Shown: one piece after another, positions 35,847 through 44,310 of the stretch
How positions within the stretch are numbered: position 1 is the first letter of the stretch
Layout: every line of letters starts with the position of its first letter
Origin: an uncultured Alphaproteobacteria bacterium
GTDB taxonomy: Bacteria; Pseudomonadota; Alphaproteobacteria; Rhodobacterales; Rhodobacteraceae
Direction: 5' to 3'
DNA length: 64,000 bases
Assembly (NCBI GenBank): GCA_902619165.1
Contig: CACNDI010000001.1
Span: 124,001 to 188,000 of the forward strand
The notes under the pieces: generated by a model
Database searches by the model: none
What the model was told of the DNA's origin: nothing
Seen by the model: only the letters and a program-made list of their open reading frames with translations
Position numbers and translations under genes: made by a program

Positions 35847-36574
35847 GAGAACTGGAAGGTAAGATTGCTTTAGTTACTGGGGCGTCACGCGGAATCGGGC
35901 TTAGCACAGCAAAGCTCTTAACTGAAAAAGGTGCCAAGGTTTACACAGCGCAAAGAAGTAAAGGGGAGCATTTTTGGCTTGAGGCTGACTTTAATGACTT
36001 GAAAATGCCAAAAAAAATTCTGTCACAGATACAAGACTTGGAAGGACACCTTGATATTTTAGTGAATAATGCAGGCATTATGCGTGAGGGTAATGCTGAA
36101 GAAACAAGTGAAACTGATTGGTTTGAGCAACTTCAAATTAATTTAACGGTTCCCTTTCTTCTTATAAAATATGCTCTTCCAATGTTAAAGGGAAGAAAGG
36201 GCTCCATTATTAATGTAGGTTCTATAGAAGGTTTAGGAAGCAATCCTCGCCATCCTGCTTATTGTGCCTCTAAGGGAGGACTTCATGCATTAACGCGGGC
36301 GGTCGCAGTTGACCATGGACCTGAAGGCGTACGGTGTAATGCTGTTGCTCCGGGCTGGATTAATACTGAGTTGAATGAGGAGTTCATAAAATCTTTATCA
36401 GATCCTAAAGTTTTTAAAAATAAAATTGGTGAAATTCATCCCTTGAAGCGCAGTGGAGAACCTCTTGAAGTGGCTGAATTAATTGTTTGGCTTGCATCTG
36501 AGAAGGCATCTTTTTTAACTGGTCAAGTCCTGACTGTTGACGGGGGTAGAACAGCAAAATTGAGTTTACCGTGA
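35843..36574 (+). CDS. SDR family oxidoreductase 2 of the MttB-type operon
   Basis: 243-aa short-chain dehydrogenase, TGASRGIGLSTA at the N-terminus, VNNAGIMREG, NVGSIEGLG and catalytic YCASK, ending FLTGQVLTVDGGR. It is clearly related to the preceding SDR but diverged, so a tandem pair rather than a recent copy. ATG 35843 overlaps the stop of the first as ATGA; an earlier in-frame start lies inside it. The oxidoreductase gene after it starts 2 nt past the stop. Confidence 0.9.
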   Translation: MRELEGKIALVTGASRGIGLSTAKLLTEKGAKVYTAQRSKGEHFWLEADFNDLKMPKKILSQIQDLEGHLDILVNNAGIMREGNAEETSETDWFEQLQINLTVPFLLIKYALPMLKGRKGSIINVGSIEGLGSNPRHPAYCASKGGLHALTRAVAVDHGPEGVRCNAVAPGWINTELNEEFIKSLSDPKVFKNKIGEIHPLKRSGEPLEVAELIVWLASEKASFLTGQVLTVDGGRTAKLSLP

Positions 36575-36575
36575 A

Positions 36576-37904
36576 ATGATAAATGTTTCAAAAAACCCTG
36601 GTCCTTCTGCTTGGAACGAATTACTTCCTGAAAGAGAACCGCTCCCTAGCCTTTCGAGCAATTTAACGTCCGATTGGCTCATAGTTGGAGCAGGGTTTGC
36701 CGGATTATCAGCTGCACGCAGAGTCCAACAAGAGGCACCAAATGATAGCGTTGTAATTTTAGATGCCCAAGGCCTTGCCTCCGGACCAGCGGGTAGGAAC
36801 TCTGGCTTTATGATTGATTTACCTCATGATTTGGCGAGTGATGATTACGGAGGACAAATAGAAAATGATCGTAAAACTATAAGGCAAAATCGGTATGCTA
36901 TAAACTTTGCAAAAGAGACTGTTGAGGCTTTACAACTGCCTGAGGAATGCTTCAAGGAAATCGGAAAAATAAATGGTGCTGCAACCGCGAAGGGTATGCG
37001 GCATAACCACGACTATGCAAAACATCTTTCAAAACTTGGCGAAAAATATGAGTACCTGGATGCTAATTCGATGAAAGATATTACCGGAACAAATTATTAT
37101 AAAGGGGGACTATTTACACCAGGAACTGTAATGATACAACCAGCTCTATATATCAGGGCTTTGGGAAAAAAAATTCTCTCCAATAGATTTCGATTATATG
37201 AAAGTTCACCCGTTGAAGAACTAAATAAAATTGGCTCTGATTGGCAAGCAAAAACACCTAAAGGTCTTGTTACCGCCTCTAAAGTAATTCTTGCGGTTAA
37301 CGGAAACATAGAGAACTTTGGTTATTTCCACAACTCACTTCTTCATATCTACACTTATGGCTCCATCACACAAAAACTTACGCCCGACCAAATTAAAATT
37401 CTTGGAGGCAAAAATGAGTGGGGGATAACTCCAGCAGACCCTTTAGGCACCACGGTAAGACGTATATCTGGGATTGGAGGGGATAGAATTGTAATTCGTA
37501 ATCGCTTCACTTATAACCCAAACATGAGCCCCAACAAATCAATACTTGATAATGTGTTGAGAAGTCATATCAAAAGCTTTTCGGACCGTTTCCCCATGCT
37601 AAAGGATATAAAACTCAGCCAAACATGGGGTGGGCACTTAACCCTTTCAAGAAATAATGTAGCAGCTTTTGGCGAACTAAAACCTGGTCTTTTTTCTGCC
37701 TGTTGTCAAAATGGGTTAGGTACTGTGAAGGGGACACTTCATGGGTTAGCTGCTGCTGACTTGGCTATGGGAAAAAAAACAGCCCTAGTTGAACAATTGT
37801 TGAATAACCCTAAGCCAAAAAAGCTGCCGTTTAAACCTTTGACGAAAATCGCGGTATCCTCCCGGATAAAGTTGGGGGAATTGCTGGCAGGGAAAGAACT
37901 TTAG
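36576..37904 (+). CDS. FAD-dependent oxidoreductase, DAO/PuuB type
   Basis: 442-aa flavoprotein amine oxidase/dehydrogenase of the DadA-like group. The FAD motif is VGAGFAGLSAARR at about residue 32, followed by an FAD-contacting loop (SGPAGRNSGFMIDLPHD) typical of gamma-glutamylputrescine oxidase-like members. A second conserved region is the C-terminal SACCQNGLGTVKGTLHGLAAA. It would oxidise an amine or amino acid derivative to an imine. It is in the same operon as the MttB-family gene, which suggests an amine substrate; the exact one is inferred, not seen. Confidence 0.9.
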   Translation: MINVSKNPGPSAWNELLPEREPLPSLSSNLTSDWLIVGAGFAGLSAARRVQQEAPNDSVVILDAQGLASGPAGRNSGFMIDLPHDLASDDYGGQIENDRKTIRQNRYAINFAKETVEALQLPEECFKEIGKINGAATAKGMRHNHDYAKHLSKLGEKYEYLDANSMKDITGTNYYKGGLFTPGTVMIQPALYIRALGKKILSNRFRLYESSPVEELNKIGSDWQAKTPKGLVTASKVILAVNGNIENFGYFHNSLLHIYTYGSITQKLTPDQIKILGGKNEWGITPADPLGTTVRRISGIGGDRIVIRNRFTYNPNMSPNKSILDNVLRSHIKSFSDRFPMLKDIKLSQTWGGHLTLSRNNVAAFGELKPGLFSACCQNGLGTVKGTLHGLAAADLAMGKKTALVEQLLNNPKPKKLPFKPLTKIAVSSRIKLGELLAGKEL

Positions 37905-37935
37905 AAATTAAGAGAATAGATGAGAGGAAGAATAA

Positions 37936-38841
37936 ATGAATGTCGATCAAACTTTAGTGAATATGCCAACCATTGGTTTTGGAACTTATTTAATCCCAAA
38001 TGAGGAGGCACAGAAAACTATAAATACAGTACTCAAAATTGGATATAGGCATATTGATACTGCTGAGGTTTACAGAAATGAGGTGGGTATTGGGTTAGGT
38101 CTTAAAGACACATTCACTCAACTTTCTCTTCAAAGAAATGACGTTTTCATTACGAGTAAGGTTTTTCCTGGAAATCCAAGTTGGGGCAGAGAGGCAAAAA
38201 ATTATAAGATGTGTATTGAGGCTTGTGATAGCAGTCTTAAAAGGCTCAATCTTGACTATCTTGACTGTTATCTAATTCATGCACCTTTCTGTAAAGACTT
38301 AAGACTAGAGCAATGGAAAGCATTATGTGATCTCAAAAAGGAAGGGAAAACGAGAACTATAGGTGTCTCAAACTATAGTCAGTTACATATTCAAGAGATA
38401 ATTAATGAGGGACTAGAAGCTCCTGAATATAATCAGATCGAGTTACACCCTTGGTGCCAGAAGAAAGAATTAGTTTCTTTTTTGAAAGAGAAAAATATAA
38501 GAGTAGTAGCCTACAGCTCATTAGTTCCCCTGGAGGGATGGAGGGCAAAGCCCAATCAAGATAGTGCAAAATCTCAAAGCATGAAAGAGGATGGGGCTGA
38601 TAATTCTTCTCCATTTAAGAGAATGTCAAAAAAGTATGGCATGTCTGAGGCACAGATATTGCTCAAGTGGGGACTTCAAATGGGCTTTGTGATTTTACCG
38701 AAATCTTCGGATGAAAACAGAATAAGAGAAAACTTTGATCTTTCCTTCAAAATTGATGATACCGATATGAAAGAAATAAGCACTATGGATAGAGGCGACG
38801 GTATTGCTTGGCCCAATGGTGATCCTTGTAACTCTAAGTAA
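37936..38841 (+). CDS. Aldo/keto reductase
   Basis: 301-aa NADPH-dependent reductase with the (beta/alpha)8 family tetrad visible: D41 and Y46 in RHIDTAEVYRNE, K75 in ITSKV, and H115 in CYLIHAP. The cofactor part is near ILPKSSDENRIRENF. It lies 31 nt after the flavoprotein gene and probably closes the operon. It could reduce a ketone or aldehyde intermediate, or detoxify aldehydes made in the pathway. No convincing terminator is visible downstream. Confidence 0.9.
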   Translation: MNVDQTLVNMPTIGFGTYLIPNEEAQKTINTVLKIGYRHIDTAEVYRNEVGIGLGLKDTFTQLSLQRNDVFITSKVFPGNPSWGREAKNYKMCIEACDSSLKRLNLDYLDCYLIHAPFCKDLRLEQWKALCDLKKEGKTRTIGVSNYSQLHIQEIINEGLEAPEYNQIELHPWCQKKELVSFLKEKNIRVVAYSSLVPLEGWRAKPNQDSAKSQSMKEDGADNSSPFKRMSKKYGMSEAQILLKWGLQMGFVILPKSSDENRIRENFDLSFKIDDTDMKEISTMDRGDGIAWPNGDPCNSK

Positions 38842-38932
38842 AGGTAAATTCATTAATTTTACTTGCGTTTTTTCATTTTAAGTGTAAATCCGTTCCACGA
38901 GCAGCAACTTTTATCAAAAAACTGGAAAGCAT

Positions 38933-40750
38933 ATGGAATTACGAAACATTGCGATCATCGCACACGTTGATCATGGGAAAACGACATTAGTAGACGAGTT
39001 ACTGAAGCAATCTGGAGCTTTTAGAGAGAATGAAGCGACGGTGGAACGCGCTTTAGATAGTAACGATCTTGAACGTGAAAGAGGTATCACAATATTGGCA
39101 AAAGCGACTTCAGTTGTTTGGAACGATATTCGAATTAATATAGTTGATACGCCAGGACATGCGGATTTTGGAGGCGAGGTTGAGCGTATACTCTCAATGG
39201 TAGACGGAGTAGTACTGTTAGTTGACGCCGCAGAGGGCCCGATGCCTCAAACAAAATTTGTTACTTCGAAAGCTCTTTCACTCGGGCTCAAACCTATAGT
39301 TGTATTAAACAAAGTTGATAAGCAAGATGCCGAGCCTGATAGAGCGTTAGATGAGGTTTTTGACCTTTTTGCTAATTTAGGTGCAAATGACGATCAATTG
39401 GATTTTCCCATTTTATATGCATCCGGACGTTCCGGTTGGGCGGACGAAAGCTTAGAAGGACCTAGAAAAAATCTTGATAGCCTTTTTAAATTAATTTCAA
39501 CACATGTTGCTCAACCAAGCCAAATTTCGAAACGTAACGAACCATTTAAGATGTTGGCTACAACACTAGGTGGGGATAGTTTTCTCGGAAGAGTTCTTAC
39601 TGGACGAATTGAGTCAGGTACGCTCAAAACAGGGCAAAATTTGAAAGCTATAAGTATCAATAATGAGCTTATAGAAAATTTTCGTGTAAATAAAATTTTG
39701 GCATTTAGAGGATTAAAACAGCAAGCAATAGATACTGCTGAAGCTGGAGATATAATATCCCTAGCTGGAATGAGCAAAGCAACTGTTGCAGATACAATAG
39801 CAGACCAATCAGTTGAAGACCCAATTCCAGCGCAACCAATAGACCCTCCAACAATTACAGTTACTTTTGGAATTAATGACAGTCCTTTAGCGGGTAGAGA
39901 CGGTAAAAAAGTTCAGAGCAGAGTAATTAGAGACCGTTTGTTGAAAGAGTGCGAAAGTAACGTCGCAATCAAGATGGTGGACACACCAGGTGGAGAAGCC
40001 TTTGATGTCTCGGGGAGAGGTGAATTACAAATGGGTGTTTTGATTGAAAATATGAGGAGAGAGGGCTTTGAGATCTCTATTTCAAGACCACGCGTTATTT
40101 ATAGGGACGTGGATGGTGTTAAAAATGAGCCTGTAGAGGAAGTTACTATCGACGTTGATGAAGAATTCTCTGGTGTGGTGATAGAGAAATTGTCCTCTAG
40201 GAAGGGAGAAATGGTTGATTTGAAGTCTTCAGGCTCTGGAAAAACAAGAATTATTGCATTAGTCCCATCGCGCGGATTAATTGGATATCACAGTGAATTT
40301 ATGACCGATACAAGGGGAACAGGAATATTAAACCGTGTGTTCCACTCTTGGAGCCCGCACAAAGGCTCAATTGCAGGGCGCCGCCAAGGTGTTTTAATCT
40401 CTATGGAAAATGGAAGCTCAGTTGCTTATGCTATTTTTAACCTTGAGGAAAGAGGAAAGTTTTTCATTGGTTCGGGAGAAGAAGTTTATGAAGGGATGAT
40501 CATTGGTGAACATAACAGAGACAATGATTTAGAAGTCAACCCTCTTAAAGGCAAAAAATTAACTAATATTAGAGCCTCTGGTAATGATGAAGCAGTACGA
40601 TTAACACCTCCGACAAAGCTAAGTCTCGAGCAAGCAATCGCTTATATCGATGATGACGAGCTAGTTGAAGTTACACCCAATCATATTCGCTTGAGAAAAC
40701 GAATACTAACTTCAGTTGGAAGAAAAAGAAGTCAAAAAATCGCAAGCTAA
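38933..40750 (+). CDS. typA: Translational GTPase TypA/BipA
   Basis: 605-aa ribosome-associated GTPase, the normal length. G1 is AHVDHGKTT (residues 10-18), G2 the RERGITI region, G3 DTPGHADF, and G4 NKVD. Domains II, III and V and the unique C-terminal domain (NLEERGKFFIGSGEEVYEGM) follow. It binds the ribosome and helps 50S assembly and stress responses. The start ATG 38933 precedes ELRNIAIIAHVDHG, as in the family. It is transcribed alone between the MttB-type operon and the ligase operon. Confidence 0.97.
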   Translation: MELRNIAIIAHVDHGKTTLVDELLKQSGAFRENEATVERALDSNDLERERGITILAKATSVVWNDIRINIVDTPGHADFGGEVERILSMVDGVVLLVDAAEGPMPQTKFVTSKALSLGLKPIVVLNKVDKQDAEPDRALDEVFDLFANLGANDDQLDFPILYASGRSGWADESLEGPRKNLDSLFKLISTHVAQPSQISKRNEPFKMLATTLGGDSFLGRVLTGRIESGTLKTGQNLKAISINNELIENFRVNKILAFRGLKQQAIDTAEAGDIISLAGMSKATVADTIADQSVEDPIPAQPIDPPTITVTFGINDSPLAGRDGKKVQSRVIRDRLLKECESNVAIKMVDTPGGEAFDVSGRGELQMGVLIENMRREGFEISISRPRVIYRDVDGVKNEPVEEVTIDVDEEFSGVVIEKLSSRKGEMVDLKSSGSGKTRIIALVPSRGLIGYHSEFMTDTRGTGILNRVFHSWSPHKGSIAGRRQGVLISMENGSSVAYAIFNLEERGKFFIGSGEEVYEGMIIGEHNRDNDLEVNPLKGKKLTNIRASGNDEAVRLTPPTKLSLEQAIAYIDDDELVEVTPNHIRLRKRILTSVGRKRSQKIAS

Positions 40751-40811
40751 TAAGTTGTAAATGTTCATTAATTAGACCGCGTAAACACTCGCTCTTTACA
40801 TAGTTTATATA

Positions 40812-40840
40812 TTGTTGTCTTGAGAAAGATAACTTACACT
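40812..40840 (+). promoter_or_regulatory. Candidate promoter of the ligase operon
   Basis: TTGTTG (40812-40817) and TACACT (40835-40840) are separated by 17 nt. The -10 element coincides with the left arm of a palindrome at 40833-40857, so a repressor bound there would block RNA polymerase. Prediction by eye only. Confidence 0.35.
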
Positions 40841-40857
40841 ATGAATATAAGTGTAAG
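40833..40857. promoter_or_regulatory. Palindrome upstream of the ligase operon (possible operator)
   Basis: CTTACACT (40833-40840) and AGTGTAAG (40850-40857) are perfect 8-bp inverted arms around the 9-nt spacer ATGAATATA, just before the DUF1330 start. The right arm merges into the AAGAGG ribosome site. The position over the -10 element and the ribosome site fits an operator, for example of a TetR-type regulator, though no regulator gene lies next to it. Confidence 0.45.
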
Positions 40858-40868
40858 AGGAGTGAACG

Positions 40869-41159
40869 ATGCCCAAAGGTTATTTTATAAGCGCACACAG
40901 AAGTACCGCCGATCCCGAGAAAAGAGCTGCGTATCTCAAATTGGCTGGGCCTGCTATCGAAAAATATAATGGAAAAATACTAGCGAGTACGAATAAAATC
41001 AAAGTTTTTGAAGATGGGAAAGTAGAACAAACCGTTTTAATAGAGTTTGAGTCATTTGAAAAAGCTGCGGAATGTATTGATAGCAAAGAATACCAAGACG
41101 CTTTATCAGCTCTTGATGGAGGTGCTAACAGAGATTGCAGAGTATTCGAGGGACTATAA
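40869..41159 (+). CDS. DUF1330 family protein
   Basis: 96-aa dimeric alpha/beta-barrel-type protein. PKGYFISAHRSTADPEKRAAYL, YNGKILAS and the VLIEFESFEKAAECIDSKEY region are the DUF1330 pattern. No catalytic role is settled for the family. It is the first gene of an operon with two CoA ligases, an ALDH and a GMC oxidoreductase: its stop is one nt before the ligase ATG, so it probably plays a part in that pathway. AAGAGG lies upstream. Confidence 0.88.
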   Translation: MPKGYFISAHRSTADPEKRAAYLKLAGPAIEKYNGKILASTNKIKVFEDGKVEQTVLIEFESFEKAAECIDSKEYQDALSALDGGANRDCRVFEGL

Positions 41160-41160
41160 A

Positions 41161-42723
41161 ATGTACCCAGGAAAACTAGCTAAAAAGTATGAAGATCGAC
41201 CAGCTTTTATAATGGCTTCAACTGGAGAAACGGTCACGTATAAAGAATTCGAGGCGCGGTCAAACCAACTTGCCCATTTTTTTAGAGAAGAGGGCTTAAA
41301 AAAAGGAGACCACTACTCGGTTTTTATGGAAAATAATAACAGGTATCTTGAGTCAAATTCAGCAGGTGAGAGAGCTGGGTTAATTTATACATGTATTAAT
41401 TCTTATCTTAAAGATGAAGAGTTGGCTTACATATTGGTGAACTCTGACGCCAAAATTCTAATTACATCGATATCAAAATTAGACATTGTTGAAACAGCGG
41501 CCAAACAGTGCACTATATTGAAAAAAATACTTGTTGTCGGGGCAGAGGGAGAACAGTTACCAGATGGCATGTATGATTTTGTGACAGCCATCTCTCGATT
41601 TCCCACAACTCCAATTCCAGACGAAAGCCTTGGCGCAGCTATGCTTTATTCCTCAGGCACAACCGGACGACCAAAAGGTATTTTGCGCCCGTTGCCCGAT
41701 CAAAAACCTGATGAACCACTTCCTATAATGGGTTTTTTGTCTAATTTATGGAATTACAGTGAGGATATGATTTATCTCTCCCCTGCCCCACTTTACCACT
41801 CAGCGCCTCAAGCTGCGAACAGCCTAGCAATAAGAAAGGGCGCAACAACTGTAATAATGGAAAAGTTTGAGCCGCTTGAATATTTAAGTTTAATAGAAAA
41901 ATACTCAATAACACATTCACAGTTAGTGCCAACAATGTTTAGCAGAATGCTTAAGCTCAGTGATGAAGAAAAAAACAGATTTGATCTTTCCTCACTAAAA
42001 TATGCTCTTCATGCAGCTGCTCCTTGTCCAGAACAAGTAAAACGACAAATGATTGAGTGGTGGGGACCAATTATTTGTGAATATTATGGAGCTACAGAGG
42101 CCTTTGGTTTTGCTTATTGTGATACTGAGGAATGGTTAGAGCACCCCGGAACAGTAGGAAAAATAATGATCGGGGAGCTAACAGTAATGGACGACGAAAT
42201 GAAGGAAATGCCGGTGGGCGAACCTGGTACTCTTTGGTTTAAACCTGCATCAGAATTTAATTATCACAAAGAGCCTGAAAAAACTGCAGAAGCCTATTCT
42301 GCAGATAAAAGCCTAACCACAGTGGGCGATGTAGGTTATTTAGACGAAGATGGATTTCTTTATTTAACAGACAGAAAAGCATTTATGATTATATCTGGAG
42401 GTGTTAATATTTATCCTCAAGAGTGTGAAGACCTCCTCATATCTCACCCAAAAGTTTTTGATGCTGCTGTTTTTGGAGTTCCAAATCAAGATTTGGGAGA
42501 AGAAGTAAAAGCAGTTGTTCAACCCGTTGAGAACTCTACGCCCAAAGAGGATCTAGAGGGAGAATTATTAGAATATTTACATGCTAACCTATCAAGGCAA
42601 AAGGTTCCTCGTTCCATTGACTTTGTTACAGAACTTCCAAGACTTCCAACGGGTAAATTATATAAAAGGGTATTGAGGGATAAATACTGGGGCGAAGGTA
42701 AAAGCCGGATAATTCAAGAATAG
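41161..42723 (+). CDS. Acyl-CoA synthetase (AMP-binding), copy 1
   Basis: 520-aa adenylate-forming enzyme that would activate a carboxylic acid to the CoA thioester. The P-loop motif is YSSGTTGRPKGI (about 163-173), the ATP motif YYGATEAFGF, and the hinge region VGDVGYLDEDGFLYLTDR followed by ISGGVNIYPQE. The C-terminal Lys is in LPTGKLYKR. The MYPGKL start at 41161 directly follows the DUF1330 stop. It is a close paralogue of the next gene; the two form a recent tandem duplication. The substrate is unknown, but the context suggests an acid made from an alcohol. Confidence 0.93.
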   Translation: MYPGKLAKKYEDRPAFIMASTGETVTYKEFEARSNQLAHFFREEGLKKGDHYSVFMENNNRYLESNSAGERAGLIYTCINSYLKDEELAYILVNSDAKILITSISKLDIVETAAKQCTILKKILVVGAEGEQLPDGMYDFVTAISRFPTTPIPDESLGAAMLYSSGTTGRPKGILRPLPDQKPDEPLPIMGFLSNLWNYSEDMIYLSPAPLYHSAPQAANSLAIRKGATTVIMEKFEPLEYLSLIEKYSITHSQLVPTMFSRMLKLSDEEKNRFDLSSLKYALHAAAPCPEQVKRQMIEWWGPIICEYYGATEAFGFAYCDTEEWLEHPGTVGKIMIGELTVMDDEMKEMPVGEPGTLWFKPASEFNYHKEPEKTAEAYSADKSLTTVGDVGYLDEDGFLYLTDRKAFMIISGGVNIYPQECEDLLISHPKVFDAAVFGVPNQDLGEEVKAVVQPVENSTPKEDLEGELLEYLHANLSRQKVPRSIDFVTELPRLPTGKLYKRVLRDKYWGEGKSRIIQE

Positions 42724-42744
42724 TAATTATTAGGAGGATTTAAT

Positions 42745-44310
42745 ATGTATCCAGGGGAATTGGGAAAGAAGTATGCTGATCGTCCTGCTTTTATTATGGC
42801 ATCGACCGGAAAAGAAGTCACATATGCAGAATTTGAGGGTCGAGCAAATCAACTTGCCCACTACCTGCGATCAATTAATCTGAAATTCAAGGATCATTAT
42901 GCAATCTTTATGGAAAATAATGATAGATTTTTAGAAGCAACCTCCGCTGGTGAACGTGCAGGATTATACTACACATGCATAAACTCTTATTTAACCGCAA
43001 GTGAGGTCTCTTATATAATAAATAACTCAGAGTCCCAAGTATTGATAACATCTTCGAAAATGCTTCCAACAGTGATTGAAGCGGAAGACTCTTGTCCCGG
43101 TCTTAAGAAGATTCTTGTCGTAGGGGCAGAAAAGCAATCTTTATCCAAAAAAATATTAGATTATGAAGAGACTATTTCGAATTTTCCGACCCATCCAATA
43201 GATGACGAATGTCTGGGAACCTCAATGCTATATTCTTCGGGAACAACTGGACGTCCAAAAGGTATATTAAGACCGCTACCATTTCAAAAACCAGATGAAC
43301 GGTTACCTGTATTCAATTTTCTCATGAAATTATGGTCTTTTGACCAAGATAATGTCATATATCTTTCACCAGCACCTTTGTATCACTCCGCACCTTTAGC
43401 CGCTGCTAGTTTTGCGATAGGTACCGGCGCAACGACTATAATAATGGAACAATTTGATCCATTAGAATTCTTGAGGCTCGTTGAAAAGTATAAAGTCACC
43501 CATTCCCAACTAGTTCCAACTATGTTTTCCAGAATGTTAAAACTATCAGAAAAAGAAAAGGGTATGTATGATCTGTCGTCCCATAAATATGCCATTCATG
43601 GCGCTGCGCCCTGCCCTGAGAAAGTTAAGTATCAAATGATAGATTGGTGGGGGCCAATCATATATGAGTACTATGGGGCTACAGAGGCTTTTGGCTTTGC
43701 ATATTGTAATAGCGAAGAGTGGCTTGAACACCCAGGCACCGTAGGAAAGATTGTTTCCGGTGAGTTGGCAGTTCTGGACGATAATATGAAGGAACTTCCT
43801 AGGGGAGAGCCTGGCACTTTATGGTTTAAACCAACTTCAGAATTTGAATATTTTAATGATCCCGAAAGAACTTCAGAGGCGTACTCCGAAGATAAACAAC
43901 TAACCACTGTTTGGGATGTTGGTTATACCGATAGCGATGGATATCTATATCTAACGGATAGAAAAACATTCATGATTATTTCAGGAGGTGTGAATATTTA
44001 CCCTCAAGAATGTGAAGACCTACTAATCCCACACCCAAAAGTTTTTGATGCTGCTGTTTTTGGAGTTCCGAATGAGGATTTGGGGGAGGAGGTAAAGGCT
44101 GTGGTGCAACCAATTGATGGAATTAAGGGAGATGAAGCGCTTACAAAGGAGTTACTTGATTATCTTTCAGAGCATCTATCACGACAGAAAATACCGCGTT
44201 CGATTGACTACATAGATAAAATACCAAGACTTCCTACTGGTAAGCTTTACAAACGACTTTTACGTGATGAATACTGGGGCCGAAGTAGTAACAAGATTGT
44301 GAAAAATTGA
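42745..44310 (+). CDS. Acyl-CoA synthetase (AMP-binding), copy 2
   Basis: 521-aa paralogue of the previous gene, starting MYPGEL with AGGAGG 8 nt upstream. P-loop YSSGTTGRPKGI and YYGATEAFGF are the same, but the hinge motif reads VWDVGYTDSDGYLYLTDR: the conserved Gly before the ribose-binding Asp is Trp. The Asp itself remains, so activity may be changed in rate or substrate rather than lost. The C-terminal catalytic Lys region LPTGKLYKR is kept. Retention of both copies suggests distinct substrate ranges. Confidence 0.92.
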   Translation: MYPGELGKKYADRPAFIMASTGKEVTYAEFEGRANQLAHYLRSINLKFKDHYAIFMENNDRFLEATSAGERAGLYYTCINSYLTASEVSYIINNSESQVLITSSKMLPTVIEAEDSCPGLKKILVVGAEKQSLSKKILDYEETISNFPTHPIDDECLGTSMLYSSGTTGRPKGILRPLPFQKPDERLPVFNFLMKLWSFDQDNVIYLSPAPLYHSAPLAAASFAIGTGATTIIMEQFDPLEFLRLVEKYKVTHSQLVPTMFSRMLKLSEKEKGMYDLSSHKYAIHGAAPCPEKVKYQMIDWWGPIIYEYYGATEAFGFAYCNSEEWLEHPGTVGKIVSGELAVLDDNMKELPRGEPGTLWFKPTSEFEYFNDPERTSEAYSEDKQLTTVWDVGYTDSDGYLYLTDRKTFMIISGGVNIYPQECEDLLIPHPKVFDAAVFGVPNEDLGEEVKAVVQPIDGIKGDEALTKELLDYLSEHLSRQKIPRSIDYIDKIPRLPTGKLYKRLLRDEYWGRSSNKIVKN

